Assembly (NCBI GenBank): GCA_012032975.1
Contig: JAAUPU010000294.1
Location: 1 to 5,288, forward strand
Length of the DNA stretch: 5,288 nt
Source: Caldilineaceae bacterium
GTDB lineage: Bacteria > Chloroflexota > Anaerolineae > Caldilineales > Caldilineaceae
Reading direction: 5' to 3'
Positions 1 to 5,288 of the stretch are shown here, piece by piece. The notes under the pieces were generated by a model. The model ran no database searches and had not been told where the DNA came from. It saw only the letters and a list, made by a program, of their open reading frames with translations. A program made the translations under genes and the position numbers. The first letter of the stretch is position 1; every line of letters begins with the position of its first letter.

Positions 1-370
1 GTCGCCCGCGGGACCTTGGTGATCAGGGCCTTGCTCATCCACGCGTTCTCCCGCGCTGCCAGGTGCCGCTCCGGCAATCCCGTCGGACCGCCCCCCCAGC
101 CTTCCTTGAATCGGTAGAGTCCATGTTCCAACGCATCGGGTTCGGCGGCCTCGACCGGAACTCCTCCGAGATTCAGCCACCGCGCTCCTCGAGCGCGAGC
201 GCCGCTCCCGGCACCACGCCGGCGACGAAGCGGCGCAACCGTGCAGAGAGAGTCTGACCCTTGACCATCGAACGCCTCATCGGAATCACGACACGGCCGA
301 GCATGGCCCGCGAGCCGCGCCTGCCGGAAGCCCACCACTCTGCTGTGCCGCCTCGTCGCGCCAAAACCAA
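1..370 (-). pseudogene. Frameshifted C-terminal fragment of a FemAB/GNAT-like transferase
   Basis: Two minus-strand frames read as one protein piece. From about 370 to 182 one frame runs open and ends in GAALALEERG. From 179 to the window edge another frame continues with WLNLGGVPVEAAEPDALEHG, then LYRFKEGWGGGPTGLPERHL, with no stop. The pattern 'xLxLGGV...GLYRFKxGWGG' resembles the C-terminal half of the FemAB/GNAT fold, which transfers amino acids or acyl groups, for example onto peptidoglycan precursors. That assignment is from family memory and is only moderate. Joining the frames needs one missing base or two extra bases at about 180-188, inside a GC-rich hairpin. FemAB-like proteins usually exceed 300 residues, and fewer than about 125 are legible here, so the N-terminal half is missing or unreadable. 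Right of about 280 the coding character fades, and the true 5' limit is unknown. It may be a decayed gene or a real gene with sequencing indels. Confidence 0.4.
181..197. repeat. Short GC-rich perfect hairpin at the frame break
   Basis: CGCGCTC (181-187) and GAGCGCG (191-197) are perfect complements around a 3-base loop. The hairpin lies within the FemAB-like fragment, exactly where its reading frame changes. A stem like this favours slippage or base-calling errors, so it gives a mechanical explanation for the frame break rather than being a regulatory element. Confidence 0.45.
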
Positions 371-541
371 ACAGAAACACGCGCAAGCCGATCCAAAACG
401 TCATCACATCGGCAGAAATCGGCCAAACCGCCCGCACGAACGCTGGATCGGTGCGTTTTCGTTGCCGCCGTCACAGGAACCCGCGTTGCCGATAGTCACT
501 GCGGCCAATGCGATTAGAATGCGTGTTCGGGCGCTGGGTTT

Positions 542-545
542 GGAG
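542..545 (+). promoter_or_regulatory. Ribosome binding site before the small secreted protein
   Basis: GGAG lies 8 bases before the ATG at 554, an ideal spacing. It supports a genuine plus-strand start here although the frame breaks 12 codons later. A weak TAGAAT at 515-520 could be a -10 box, but I see no convincing -35 box at the right distance. The 250-550 stretch holds no readable gene. Confidence 0.45.
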
Positions 546-553
546 CAACACCC

Positions 554-855
554 ATGAACCGGATCATCGCACTCTTGGTATCGGCCGCCGGTTCTACTCG
601 CGTTCGCCTTTCCCGCGGCGGCCCGCGAATGGCGCGGTTGCGCGGCGCGGATAATTGTAAAGACGCAGTGGCGCTCCGCGGTCATTTGGCAATTCGAAGG
701 CCGCCGGCAGCTGTCGCAGCCGCGTTTACGGCAACGACTGCCGGCGTGCGGCGCGCGACGCGATCGGCTTCTGTCTTCAAGAGGCTTGGCGCATTCGCTG
801 GGAGCGTCGCTTGCCCGGCGCATGCTTTCCCATCTCGGGCAGCAACCGGGCGCAC
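554..855 (+). pseudogene. Small secreted Cys-containing protein, broken by two frameshifts
   Basis: The ATG at 554 follows a good ribosome binding site and starts MNRIIALLVSAA. Skipping one base at 590 continues into VLLAFAFPAAARE, giving a complete signal peptide (basic N-end, hydrophobic core, AAA-RE cleavage site). The same frame reads on through WRGCAARIIVKTQWRSAVIW and QFEG to about 701. Skipping one more base near 702 continues with GSCRSRVYGNDCRRAARDAI, GFCLQEAWRIRWERRLPGAC and FPISGSNRAH up to the junction near 855. The composite has spaced Cys residues and a basic, Trp-containing C-terminus, typical of small periplasmic or secreted hypothetical proteins. I recall similar ones in Rhizobiales but cannot name a family. 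No single frame looks this natural. Both breaks are single extra bases next to short G/C runs, so either sequencing indels or pseudogene decay fits. The true 3' end is not visible. Confidence 0.45.
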
Positions 856-1844
856 GTAAAGGGGATCGGCGGCACATCGATGCCGATGCCTTTGGCCATG
901 CGATGGGCAAAAAAGGTGTCTTCGCCGGGCATCACGCGCCAGTCGGCGGGCGGCTCCTGTTTGCTCATGTTGTTGTAATAACCCCAGGAGGTGCGCGTGT
1001 GAAAGGTGACGGTCATCTGGCCGATGGCGTGGGAGTCCTCGTTGAAAACGATGGGGCGGTTGAGGCCCCAGCCACGCACCTCGCGCACCATGTTGTAGAG
1101 CCGCTGGCGGGTGCAGCCATTGCCGTGGATCAGGATCACATCGCTGGCCTCGGCGATCTCGCGGTCGGTCGAGCCGCCGCGACCGCTGCAACCGACAGGC
1201 AGACCGCCCGACTCGGTGCGCGCCAGGTCGTTCAGCATCGCCGCACCTTGAGAGGTATAGAGCAGCGGATGGCGCTCGAACGGGGGGATGTCCTGCTCGT
1301 TGGCCACTTCGATGATCACGTTCGTGTAGCCACCCTCACGCAGGAAACGAGCGCCTGTGGTGACCGCCGCCCGCACCGCGCGACCGTCGCGAAAGAAGCG
1401 CGTCTGGTCGCCGTAAAAGAAGCTCACAATCACGACCATGCCCGCGGCGTCCGCCGCCCGGATAAGCCGGTCCATGCGGTTGGCGTAGGCCGGGTCGAGC
1501 CGGGTTCCATCCTCGCCGAAAGGATTGTTCTCGATCGCGAGGTTGTTGACGGTGAAGCAGGGGCCGCCGCCTTGAAACCCGACGGTAAAGCCGCGCAGCC
1601 CGACCTCATACCACTCGGGCAAGGCCGCGATCAGCCCGTCGGTGTTGGCCTCGGCATCCCACGCGTCATGGCCGAAGCGCGCATAGCGCGCCGGCTCCAT
1701 CTTGTCGTCGAAGACGCCCTGGATAAAGCGGGCGTTCATCAGCAGCCCGTGGGCGCGCGGCAGGCTGTCGGGAATTTCCGCATAGGTCAACTGGCCATTG
1801 ATCAGGAACTGTTCGCCACGTATGGAGAGCTTTGTCTGGGTCAT
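777..1844 (-). CDS. Clan-A-like (TIM-barrel) glycoside hydrolase, C-terminus replaced
   Basis: Likely a retaining glycosidase-type (beta/alpha)8 barrel protein; the substrate is unknown and no GH family is assigned. I use the ATG at 1844 (355 aa), because AGAAGGAA places AGGA 7 bases before it; the ATG at 1850 would sit almost on the ribosome binding site. Visible features: FLINGQLTYAEI near the N-terminus, typical of glycosidases that begin with a 'xINGxxxxxxG'-like strand; GLRGFTVGFQGGGP at about residues 83-96; a strand MVVIVSFFYGD (about 136-146); VIIEVANEQ with N182-E183 as the likely acid/base after strand 4; and RPIVFNED with N268-E269 as the likely nucleophile after strand 7. There is no signal peptide, so it is probably cytoplasmic. 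The protein looks natural up to PPIPF (325-329). The last 26 residues are basic and featureless and coincide with the plus-strand secreted-protein gene, so the true C-terminus is missing. The next gene upstream is a sugar-type dehydrogenase, consistent with a joint carbohydrate role. Confidence 0.75.
   Translation of the reverse strand: MTQTKLSIRGEQFLINGQLTYAEIPDSLPRAHGLLMNARFIQGVFDDKMEPARYARFGHDAWDAEANTDGLIAALPEWYEVGLRGFTVGFQGGGPCFTVNNLAIENNPFGEDGTRLDPAYANRMDRLIRAADAAGMVVIVSFFYGDQTRFFRDGRAVRAAVTTGARFLREGGYTNVIIEVANEQDIPPFERHPLLYTSQGAAMLNDLARTESGGLPVGCSGRGGSTDREIAEASDVILIHGNGCTRQRLYNMVREVRGWGLNRPIVFNEDSHAIGQMTVTFHTRTSWGYYNNMSKQEPPADWRVMPGEDTFFAHRMAKGIGIDVPPIPFTCARLLPEMGKHAPGKRRSQRMRQAS
855..860. 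other. Junction between two unlike sequence blocks
   Basis: Right of 858 the minus strand reads as the glycoside hydrolase (PPIPF). Left of it, none of the three minus frames continues a plausible barrel, while the plus strand reads as the tail of a small secreted protein. The two coding signals abut on opposite strands within a few bases, without an intergenic spacer. Genes left of this point are frameshifted, while the three complete genes right of it are intact. No transposase, terminal repeat or tRNA marks the boundary, so an assembly chimera or an illegitimate recombination joint is most likely. Confidence 0.5.
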
Positions 1845-1850
1845 GCTCAT

Positions 1851-1858
1851 TTCCTTCT
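1851..1858 (-). promoter_or_regulatory. Ribosome binding site that decides the hydrolase start
   Basis: On the minus strand the octamer AGAAGGAA sits directly before the ATG at 1850 and 7 bases (counted from AGGA) before the ATG at 1844. Only the second has normal spacing, so the hydrolase probably starts at 1844. The same octamer precedes the dehydrogenase at 2828-2835. Confidence 0.65.
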
Positions 1859-1906
1859 GTAGTTGATTGGGTTGATGATGTGGGCCGATCCAAGAAACCA
1901 GACTAT

Positions 1907-1976
1907 CCGCGAAGCTTCACGAAGAAACAACAGGATACAAGCTGTTTCTTCGTGAAGCTTTGTGTGATTTCGTGGA
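1907..1976. repeat. Long intergenic hairpin with CACGAA-type iteration
   Basis: AAGCTTCACGAAGAAACA (1912-1929) and its exact reverse complement (1943-1960) form an 18-bp perfect stem around a 13-base loop. G-T and C-G pairs outside extend it to about 22 pairs. Beyond the right arm the minus strand reads CCACGAAAT, CACACAAAG, CTTCACGAAG: three imperfect copies of a 9-10 base CAC(A/G)AA unit running into the arm. I recall dispersed intergenic CACGAAGGACACGAAG-like sequences in several environmental phyla. It lies in the 199-base gap between the dehydrogenase and the hydrolase. No T-run follows the stem on either strand, so it is not a classical intrinsic terminator. It may shape mRNA stability between the two cistrons. 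Confidence 0.8.
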
Positions 1977-2043
1977 TGCTTTTATATTTTGGAATTTCCT
2001 TGGTTGTTGCGCAGAAAGCGACCCTGCCGGGACGATGAAGCCG

Positions 2044-2820
2044 TCAGTCGTCGAGATTGACCTCGAAGGGCAGCCCATCGGGCCAGGTGTCCTGCGGTTC
2101 ATAGCCGATGACGCGTCGCGCCGGACCCAGGTCCATGCGTTCGTACTCGACCGGCCGGCTCGTGGCTTGCAGGATCACCGATTGGCCGGGCGGCGGGTTG
2201 GGCGATTCCACACAGAGCGCGTGAAAGCGGTTGGAGTCGTTGTGGCTGAAGAAAATGTTGGGACCGATTGCACTCTTGGCCAGGTTGCGTGCTTCGCCGT
2301 TGTTGCGCGGCAGCCAGCCGATGCGCACGCTGATGACCGAAAGATTGTGGACCCGGGCGTACATGTCGCCTGCCACCTCGGCCCAGGCCTTGGTCAGCGC
2401 GTAGTGGTTGACCGGTGCGGGGCCGTCCTCAACGCGGATCGTGCCCGCTTTCCCAGAGTGGCCGGAGATGACCTGCACGGTGCTGGCCAGCACCAGCCGG
2501 TTGACGCCAAACTCGACCGCGGCTTCGCAGATGTAGTAGAGACCTACCACGTTGGGCTGGAGCAACACATCCATGAAATCGGCCGCGTTGGGGTACGCGC
2601 CCAAATGCACAATCGTATCCATACCCTCGACGGCCTCTCTGACTTTGGCCTGATCGTTGAGGTCGCCCATCACATAATCTTCGAGACCGGGGGAAGGCCG
2701 GCGCGCAAAGCCTCGCACGTAGTGGCCCCTTTGCAGGAGATATTGCGCGAGCGGCTCACCCACCGCCCCGGTGGAACCGGTCACCAATACTCTCTTGGGA
2801 ACAGGCGCACGTTCACTCAT
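2044..2820 (-). CDS. NAD-dependent epimerase/dehydratase, uronate-dehydrogenase-like SDR
   Basis: Extended short-chain dehydrogenase of 258 aa acting on a sugar or sugar acid with NAD(P), probably cytoplasmic. The dinucleotide-binding motif is VLVTGSTGAVG (T14-G15-x-x-G18-x-x-G21), followed by GDL (52-54) and VHLGA (71-75). The active site shows AST (112-114) and Y140-x-x-x-K144. The overall plan, with IVHLGA, LLQPNVVGLYYICEAA, SVRIG and a C-terminal RRVIGYEPQD, resembles uronate dehydrogenase (EC 1.1.1.203, about 265 aa), which oxidises galacturonate or glucuronate to aldarolactones. That substrate is inferred; related sugar epimerases remain possible. The start is MSERAP at 2820, with AGAAGGAA giving AGGA 8 bases upstream. 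The same frame stays open for 65 more codons to 3015, but that extension looks non-coding and precedes the ribosome binding site. The hydrolase follows on the same strand after 199 bases, likely co-transcribed. Confidence 0.88.
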   Translation of the reverse strand: MSERAPVPKRVLVTGSTGAVGEPLAQYLLQRGHYVRGFARRPSPGLEDYVMGDLNDQAKVREAVEGMDTIVHLGAYPNAADFMDVLLQPNVVGLYYICEAAVEFGVNRLVLASTVQVISGHSGKAGTIRVEDGPAPVNHYALTKAWAEVAGDMYARVHNLSVISVRIGWLPRNNGEARNLAKSAIGPNIFFSHNDSNRFHALCVESPNPPPGQSVILQATSRPVEYERMDLGPARRVIGYEPQDTWPDGLPFEVNLDD

Positions 2821-2993
2821 GGTTGAATTCCTTCTAGATTGCGAATTTTGTCGGGTGGATCGACGCTGGGGGATTGTCGCTTCGTCGTGTGCAACGTTCG
2901 GTGTCCAGAGCCTGTCATGGGCTGGGCCAACGTCATCGTCTTGAATCGCCGATTTGGGCGGTGTAAAAGTGAATTGCAGACGAATCTGGATTG

Positions 2994-3008
2994 ACCGGCG
3001 TTGCCGGT
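2994..3008. repeat. Small perfect hairpin in the divergent region
   Basis: ACCGGC and GCCGGT pair around a GTT loop. It stands about 175 bases before the dehydrogenase start, between the two divergent genes. It could be an operator-like dyad for a regulator of this locus, or chance in GC-rich DNA. No T-run follows, so it is not a terminator. Confidence 0.3.
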
Positions 3009-3133
3009 GATTCAAGGCCCATCATACATCAAACGCGGCTCATCCTGCGAGAAGCGCACGCTGCGAACCAGCCATCGAAAGGGTGCCACAATTCTGGTCC
3101 CAATCCTGCACGAGACCCGGCGATTTCCCCGTT

Positions 3134-3161
3134 TTGACAGGGCTACTTCGCCTGATAGAAT
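3134..3161 (+). promoter_or_regulatory. Sigma70-type promoter for the CoA-transferase
   Basis: A perfect -35 box TTGACA (3134-3139) is separated by 16 bases from TAGAAT (3156-3161), one mismatch from the -10 consensus. Transcription would start near 3168 and give a leader of about 140 bases containing the hairpin repeat at 3212-3251. It is the best promoter match I found by eye in the window. Confidence 0.55.
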
Positions 3162-3211
3162 TGGCAAAGCTCCGGTCCGCCTCCCGCAGAAATGCACTCT
3201 TCAGGCCAACC

Positions 3212-3251
3212 CATCCGTAGAGGCGAATGCGCCGCATCGCCCCTACGGATG
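3212..3251. repeat. CGTAGGGGCGA-type hairpin repeat in the CoA-transferase leader
   Basis: CATCCGTAG-a-GGCGA-a-TGC (3212-3230) faces its near reverse complement GCA-TCGCC-c-CTACGGATG (3234-3251) across a GCC loop. Nine outer pairs are perfect; the inner stem has one mismatch and one bulged A. The core GTAGGGGCGA/TCGCCCCTAC matches a dispersed hairpin I recall from Chloroflexota and other environmental genomes. It lies 59 bases before the CoA-transferase start, inside the predicted transcript. There is no downstream T-run, so termination is unlikely. Confidence 0.7.
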
Positions 3252-3310
3252 CAACGGAGACGTCACTCTCGACCCTGCCAAAATTGTCCAGTTGGAAAGT
3301 TCAGTAAACC

Positions 3311-4486
3311 ATGCGTCCACTTGAGAATATCACCGTCGTCGCTCTCGAACAGGCGGTGGCCGCGCCCTTTGCCACCCGCCAACTGGCCGACCTGGGCGCA
3401 CGGGTGATCAAGATCGAACGGCCCGGCGTTGGCGACTTTTCCCGTCATTACGACACCACAGCGCAGGGCCTGTGCAGCCACTTTGTCTGGGTCAATCGCT
3501 CTAAAGAATCGCTGTCGCTCGATGTGAAGCATCCCGCAGGCAAGCGCATTCTCGCCGCGTTGATCGCCCAGGCCGATGTTTTTGTGCAGAACCTGGCGCC
3601 GGGCGCGGTGGAACGGCTCGGCTTCGCTTCGTCCGACCTGCGCCAAGAGCACCCAAAACTGATCGTCTGCAACATCTCTGGCTATGGCAACAGTGGACCC
3701 TACCGGGACAAGAAGGCGTACGATGCGCTGGTCCAGGCCGAGGTGGGCCTCTTTTCGATCACCGGCAGCGAGGAGACGCCTTCAAAATCGGGGATCGCCG
3801 TGGCCGATATCGCCGCAGCCATGTACGCCTTCAGCGGCATCCTGACCGCGCTGCTCATGCGCGGCCAGACGGGTGTCGGTACGACGGTGGATGTGTCGCT
3901 CTTCGAGGCGCTGGCCGAGTGGATGGGCTATCCGGCCTACTATGCAATGGGCGGTCAGCCGCCGGCGCGCACCGGCACGAGCCACGCGACGATTGCGCCC
4001 TATGGACTCTTTCCCACCGGCGACGGCCACACGGTCATGCTCAGCATCCAGAATCAGCGGGAGTGGGAGCGCTTCTGCGCCATTGTGCTGGAGGGGGAGG
4101 AAGTGGCGGTGGATCCCCGCTTCGTCACCAATCAGGCGCGCATCAAAAACCGGCCCGACCTGCGCACCCTCATCGAGACAACCTTTACCCGACTGACATT
4201 GACCGAGCTGGAAGCCCGGTTGGAACGGGCGCAGATCGCCTATTCGCAGGCGCGTGACCTGGCCGGATTTCTGGACCATCCACAGCTTCATGCCCGCGAC
4301 CGATGGCGCACCGTTGGTTCGAGCGTAGGCCCATTGCCTGCGTTGCTCCCGGCTGCCACCATCGAAGCGGTCGAACCCGTTTTCGACCCGCTGCCCACCG
4401 TGGGCGAACATACGGTCGCGATCCTTGAGGAGCTAGGCTACACATCCGCTCAGATCGACGACCTGCGCAGCGATGGTGCGATCTAG
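3311..4486 (+). CDS. Family III CoA-transferase (CaiB/BaiF)
   Basis: A 391-residue CoA-transferase that moves CoA between two carboxylic acids, cytoplasmic and normally an interlocked homodimer. Length is typical of the family (about 380-430). The N-terminal Rossmann part shows MRPLENITVVALEQAVAAPF, then RQLADLGARVIKIERPGVGD (23-42) and NRSKESLSLDVKHPAGK (62-78). Y137-D138 in KKAYDALVQAEVG fits the catalytic Asp that forms the aspartyl-CoA intermediate (Asp169 in formyl-CoA transferase). GIAVADIAAAMYAF (161-174) and GTTVDVSLFEA (190-200) are further family signatures, and the C-terminal LPTVGEHT (361-368) is the usual end motif. The start is fixed by the conserved MRPLE opening; the ribosome binding site is weak (GGAAAG, 11 bases upstream). 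The substrate pair cannot be read from sequence: formyl, succinyl, mesaconyl, itaconyl or aromatic acyl are all possible. The gene is probably monocistronic from the promoter at 3134-3161. It is convergent with the EEP gene 90 bases away, with no visible terminator between. Confidence 0.92.
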   Translation: MRPLENITVVALEQAVAAPFATRQLADLGARVIKIERPGVGDFSRHYDTTAQGLCSHFVWVNRSKESLSLDVKHPAGKRILAALIAQADVFVQNLAPGAVERLGFASSDLRQEHPKLIVCNISGYGNSGPYRDKKAYDALVQAEVGLFSITGSEETPSKSGIAVADIAAAMYAFSGILTALLMRGQTGVGTTVDVSLFEALAEWMGYPAYYAMGGQPPARTGTSHATIAPYGLFPTGDGHTVMLSIQNQREWERFCAIVLEGEEVAVDPRFVTNQARIKNRPDLRTLIETTFTRLTLTELEARLERAQIAYSQARDLAGFLDHPQLHARDRWRTVGSSVGPLPALLPAATIEAVEPVFDPLPTVGEHTVAILEELGYTSAQIDDLRSDGAI

Positions 4487-4576
4487 GGCGAATCCAAATC
4501 ATTAGCATCCCCGAAAACATTCACGGTCCTTTGCTCGCCAATCGCCGTACCTACGCGCCAACCACCCCTCCCTGCC

Positions 4577-5288
4577 TCACTCGCTCGCGCCGAAGTGTAC
4601 GGTCGCGACGACCGGCAGATGGTCAGACGCATCGGACGGTCGGAATCGCCACCTCGCTCGGCGTGAGGTCGGGCGAAAGCCAAATATAGTCGATGCGCTT
4701 TGACGCCCCACGCGAAGGAAAGGTGAAGTCGGGGAGAACCCCTGCCTCGGCCACTGCATCGCGCAGCCCGGCTGCCTCTAACATCTTCATCTCAGGAGAA
4801 TCAGGCTCGGCGTTCAGGTCGCCGGCGAGTACCACGCCAGACAGATCCTGCACATAGTCCAACAAGGTCTCAACTTGATGCACTCGCACATCGCTGCCGT
4901 CGTCGGGGTTGTGCAGGTGGGTGTCGATCACATTCAGCGGTCTGTCGCCGCCAGTGTCGACCTGCGCTGTCACAAAGCCACGACGCAGCAAGAGGTCGCG
5001 GGGGGGCAGCGTATGCTGCTCCACGTTTTCGATGGGGAGGCGACTCAAGATCGCGTTGCCCCACAGCGGACCGGTCGTCGGCGCATAGACGTAGGCCATC
5101 CCAAGGCGCTGGGACAACCACTCCAGCATGTCGAGTGAGCCGTAGATCAGCCAGCCGCGCGCGACCTCCTGCAACAGCACAACATCGGGATTCTCAGCCT
5201 CTATCGCTTGGGCCATCTCTTCAATTGTCAGGCGTCCATCTGGGTCGAAGCCGTTGTGGAGGTTGTAGTTGAAGATACGGATGGGCCT
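4577..5288 (-). pseudogene. Endonuclease/exonuclease/phosphatase family protein, 5'-partial, frameshifted
   Basis: Metal-dependent phosphodiesterase fold (EEP/DNase I-like), whose members cut nucleic acids, phosphoinositides or sphingomyelin. The reading frame enters at the right edge as RPIRIFNYNLHNGFDPDG, so its start lies outside the window; the ATG at 5216 is internal. Core motifs follow in order: NYNLHNG (metal/phosphate Asn), VVLLQEV (metal Glu, codon 5168-5166), VIDTHLH, VVLAGDLNAEPDS (Asp and Asn, near 4820) and RIDYIWLSP (Asp, near 4691). The open frame stops at 4623 after VAIPTVRCV. Skipping one G at 4634/4635 continues as VAIPTV-DASDHLPVVATVHFG to a stop at 4577, restoring the SDH motif (4627-4619) whose His is catalytic. 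As written, the product lacks that His and should be inactive. A single-base sequencing error is as likely as a true mutation. The physiological substrate is unknown. Confidence 0.85.

Larger units (their letters stand above)
2821..3310. other. Divergent intergenic region (490 bases)
   Basis: This stretch separates the minus-strand dehydrogenase from the plus-strand CoA-transferase. It holds the dehydrogenase ribosome binding site (2828-2835), a small hairpin (2994-3008), a sigma70-like promoter facing the CoA-transferase (3134-3161) and a 40-base hairpin repeat (3212-3251). Open frames inside it (3001-3324, 3012-3197, 3040-3237, 3192-3407) resemble no protein and lack ribosome binding sites. 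I found no convincing minus-strand promoter for the dehydrogenase. Confidence 0.6.

Noticed and set aside
404..910. 168-codon minus-strand open frame with many Cys and Arg
   Set aside because: Composition is arginine/serine-rich and unlike a folded protein; it spans the junction and is antisense to the better-supported plus-strand secreted-protein reading.
786..1862. 358-codon plus-strand open frame opposite the hydrolase
   Set aside because: It mirrors the hydrolase in antisense and is open because of GC-rich codon use; it has no family motif, while the minus strand shows glycosidase motifs and a ribosome binding site.
1912..1960. Hairpin read as an intrinsic terminator or as one end of an insertion sequence
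   Set aside because: No T-run follows on either strand, and no transposase or matching distant terminal repeat is present in the window.
1960..2826. 288-codon plus-strand open frame opposite the dehydrogenase
   Set aside because: It is the antisense shadow of the SDR gene and has no recognisable motif; the minus strand has cofactor and YxxxK motifs.
2821..3015. 65-codon in-frame upstream extension of the dehydrogenase (start at 3015)
   Set aside because: It is polar, low in structure and ends with a perfect ribosome binding site just before the ATG at 2820; SDR proteins begin a few residues before the TGxxGxxG motif, as the 2820 start gives.
3782..4411. 209-codon minus-strand open frame inside the CoA-transferase
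   Set aside because: It is an antisense shadow of a clearly recognised CaiB/BaiF gene, without motifs of its own.
4487..4576. Possible bidirectional terminator between the convergent CoA-transferase and EEP genes
   Set aside because: I looked for a stem followed by a T-run on either strand and found none in these 90 bases.

Overview
The window is GC-rich bacterial DNA, apparently made of two unlike parts that meet near position 855-860.

Right part (about 860-5288): four well-formed bacterial genes. On the minus strand, a uronate-dehydrogenase-like short-chain dehydrogenase (2820-2044) is followed by a clan-A-like glycoside hydrolase (1844-777). Both start behind the same octamer, AGAAGGAA, and they probably form one transcription unit. 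Divergent from them is a plus-strand family III (CaiB/BaiF) CoA-transferase (3311-4486), with a good sigma70-type promoter at 3134-3161. Convergent with that, an endonuclease/exonuclease/phosphatase (EEP) gene enters from the right edge on the minus strand (5288-4577). A one-base frameshift at 4634/4635 breaks it just before its SDH motif. Two long hairpin repeats lie between the genes: 1912-1960, embedded in a CACGAA-type iteration, and 3212-3251, of the CGTAGGGGCGA type. The protein types and repeat styles remind me of Chloroflexota such as Anaerolineae or Caldilineae, but that is an inference from memory.

Left part (1-855): no intact gene, but two broken ones can be read by joining frames. 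The first is a minus-strand piece resembling the C-terminus of a FemAB/GNAT-like transferase (1 to about 280). The second is a plus-strand gene for a small secreted, Cys-containing protein (554 to about 855) with a ribosome binding site and signal peptide, recovered only if two single extra bases are skipped. It looks proteobacterial in style. The glycoside hydrolase reading frame runs into this part and loses its true C-terminus there. Genomic rearrangement, pseudogene decay or a chimeric, poorly polished assembly could each explain this, and the sequence alone cannot decide between them.

Working together: the hydrolase and dehydrogenase suggest release and oxidation of a sugar or uronic acid. 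The CoA-transferase and EEP genes have no evident link to that pathway. I see no RNA gene, CRISPR array, transposase or phage gene. The strongest leads are the junction, the hidden secreted protein, the unassigned glycosidase-like family beside a uronate-dehydrogenase-like gene, and the two hairpin repeats.
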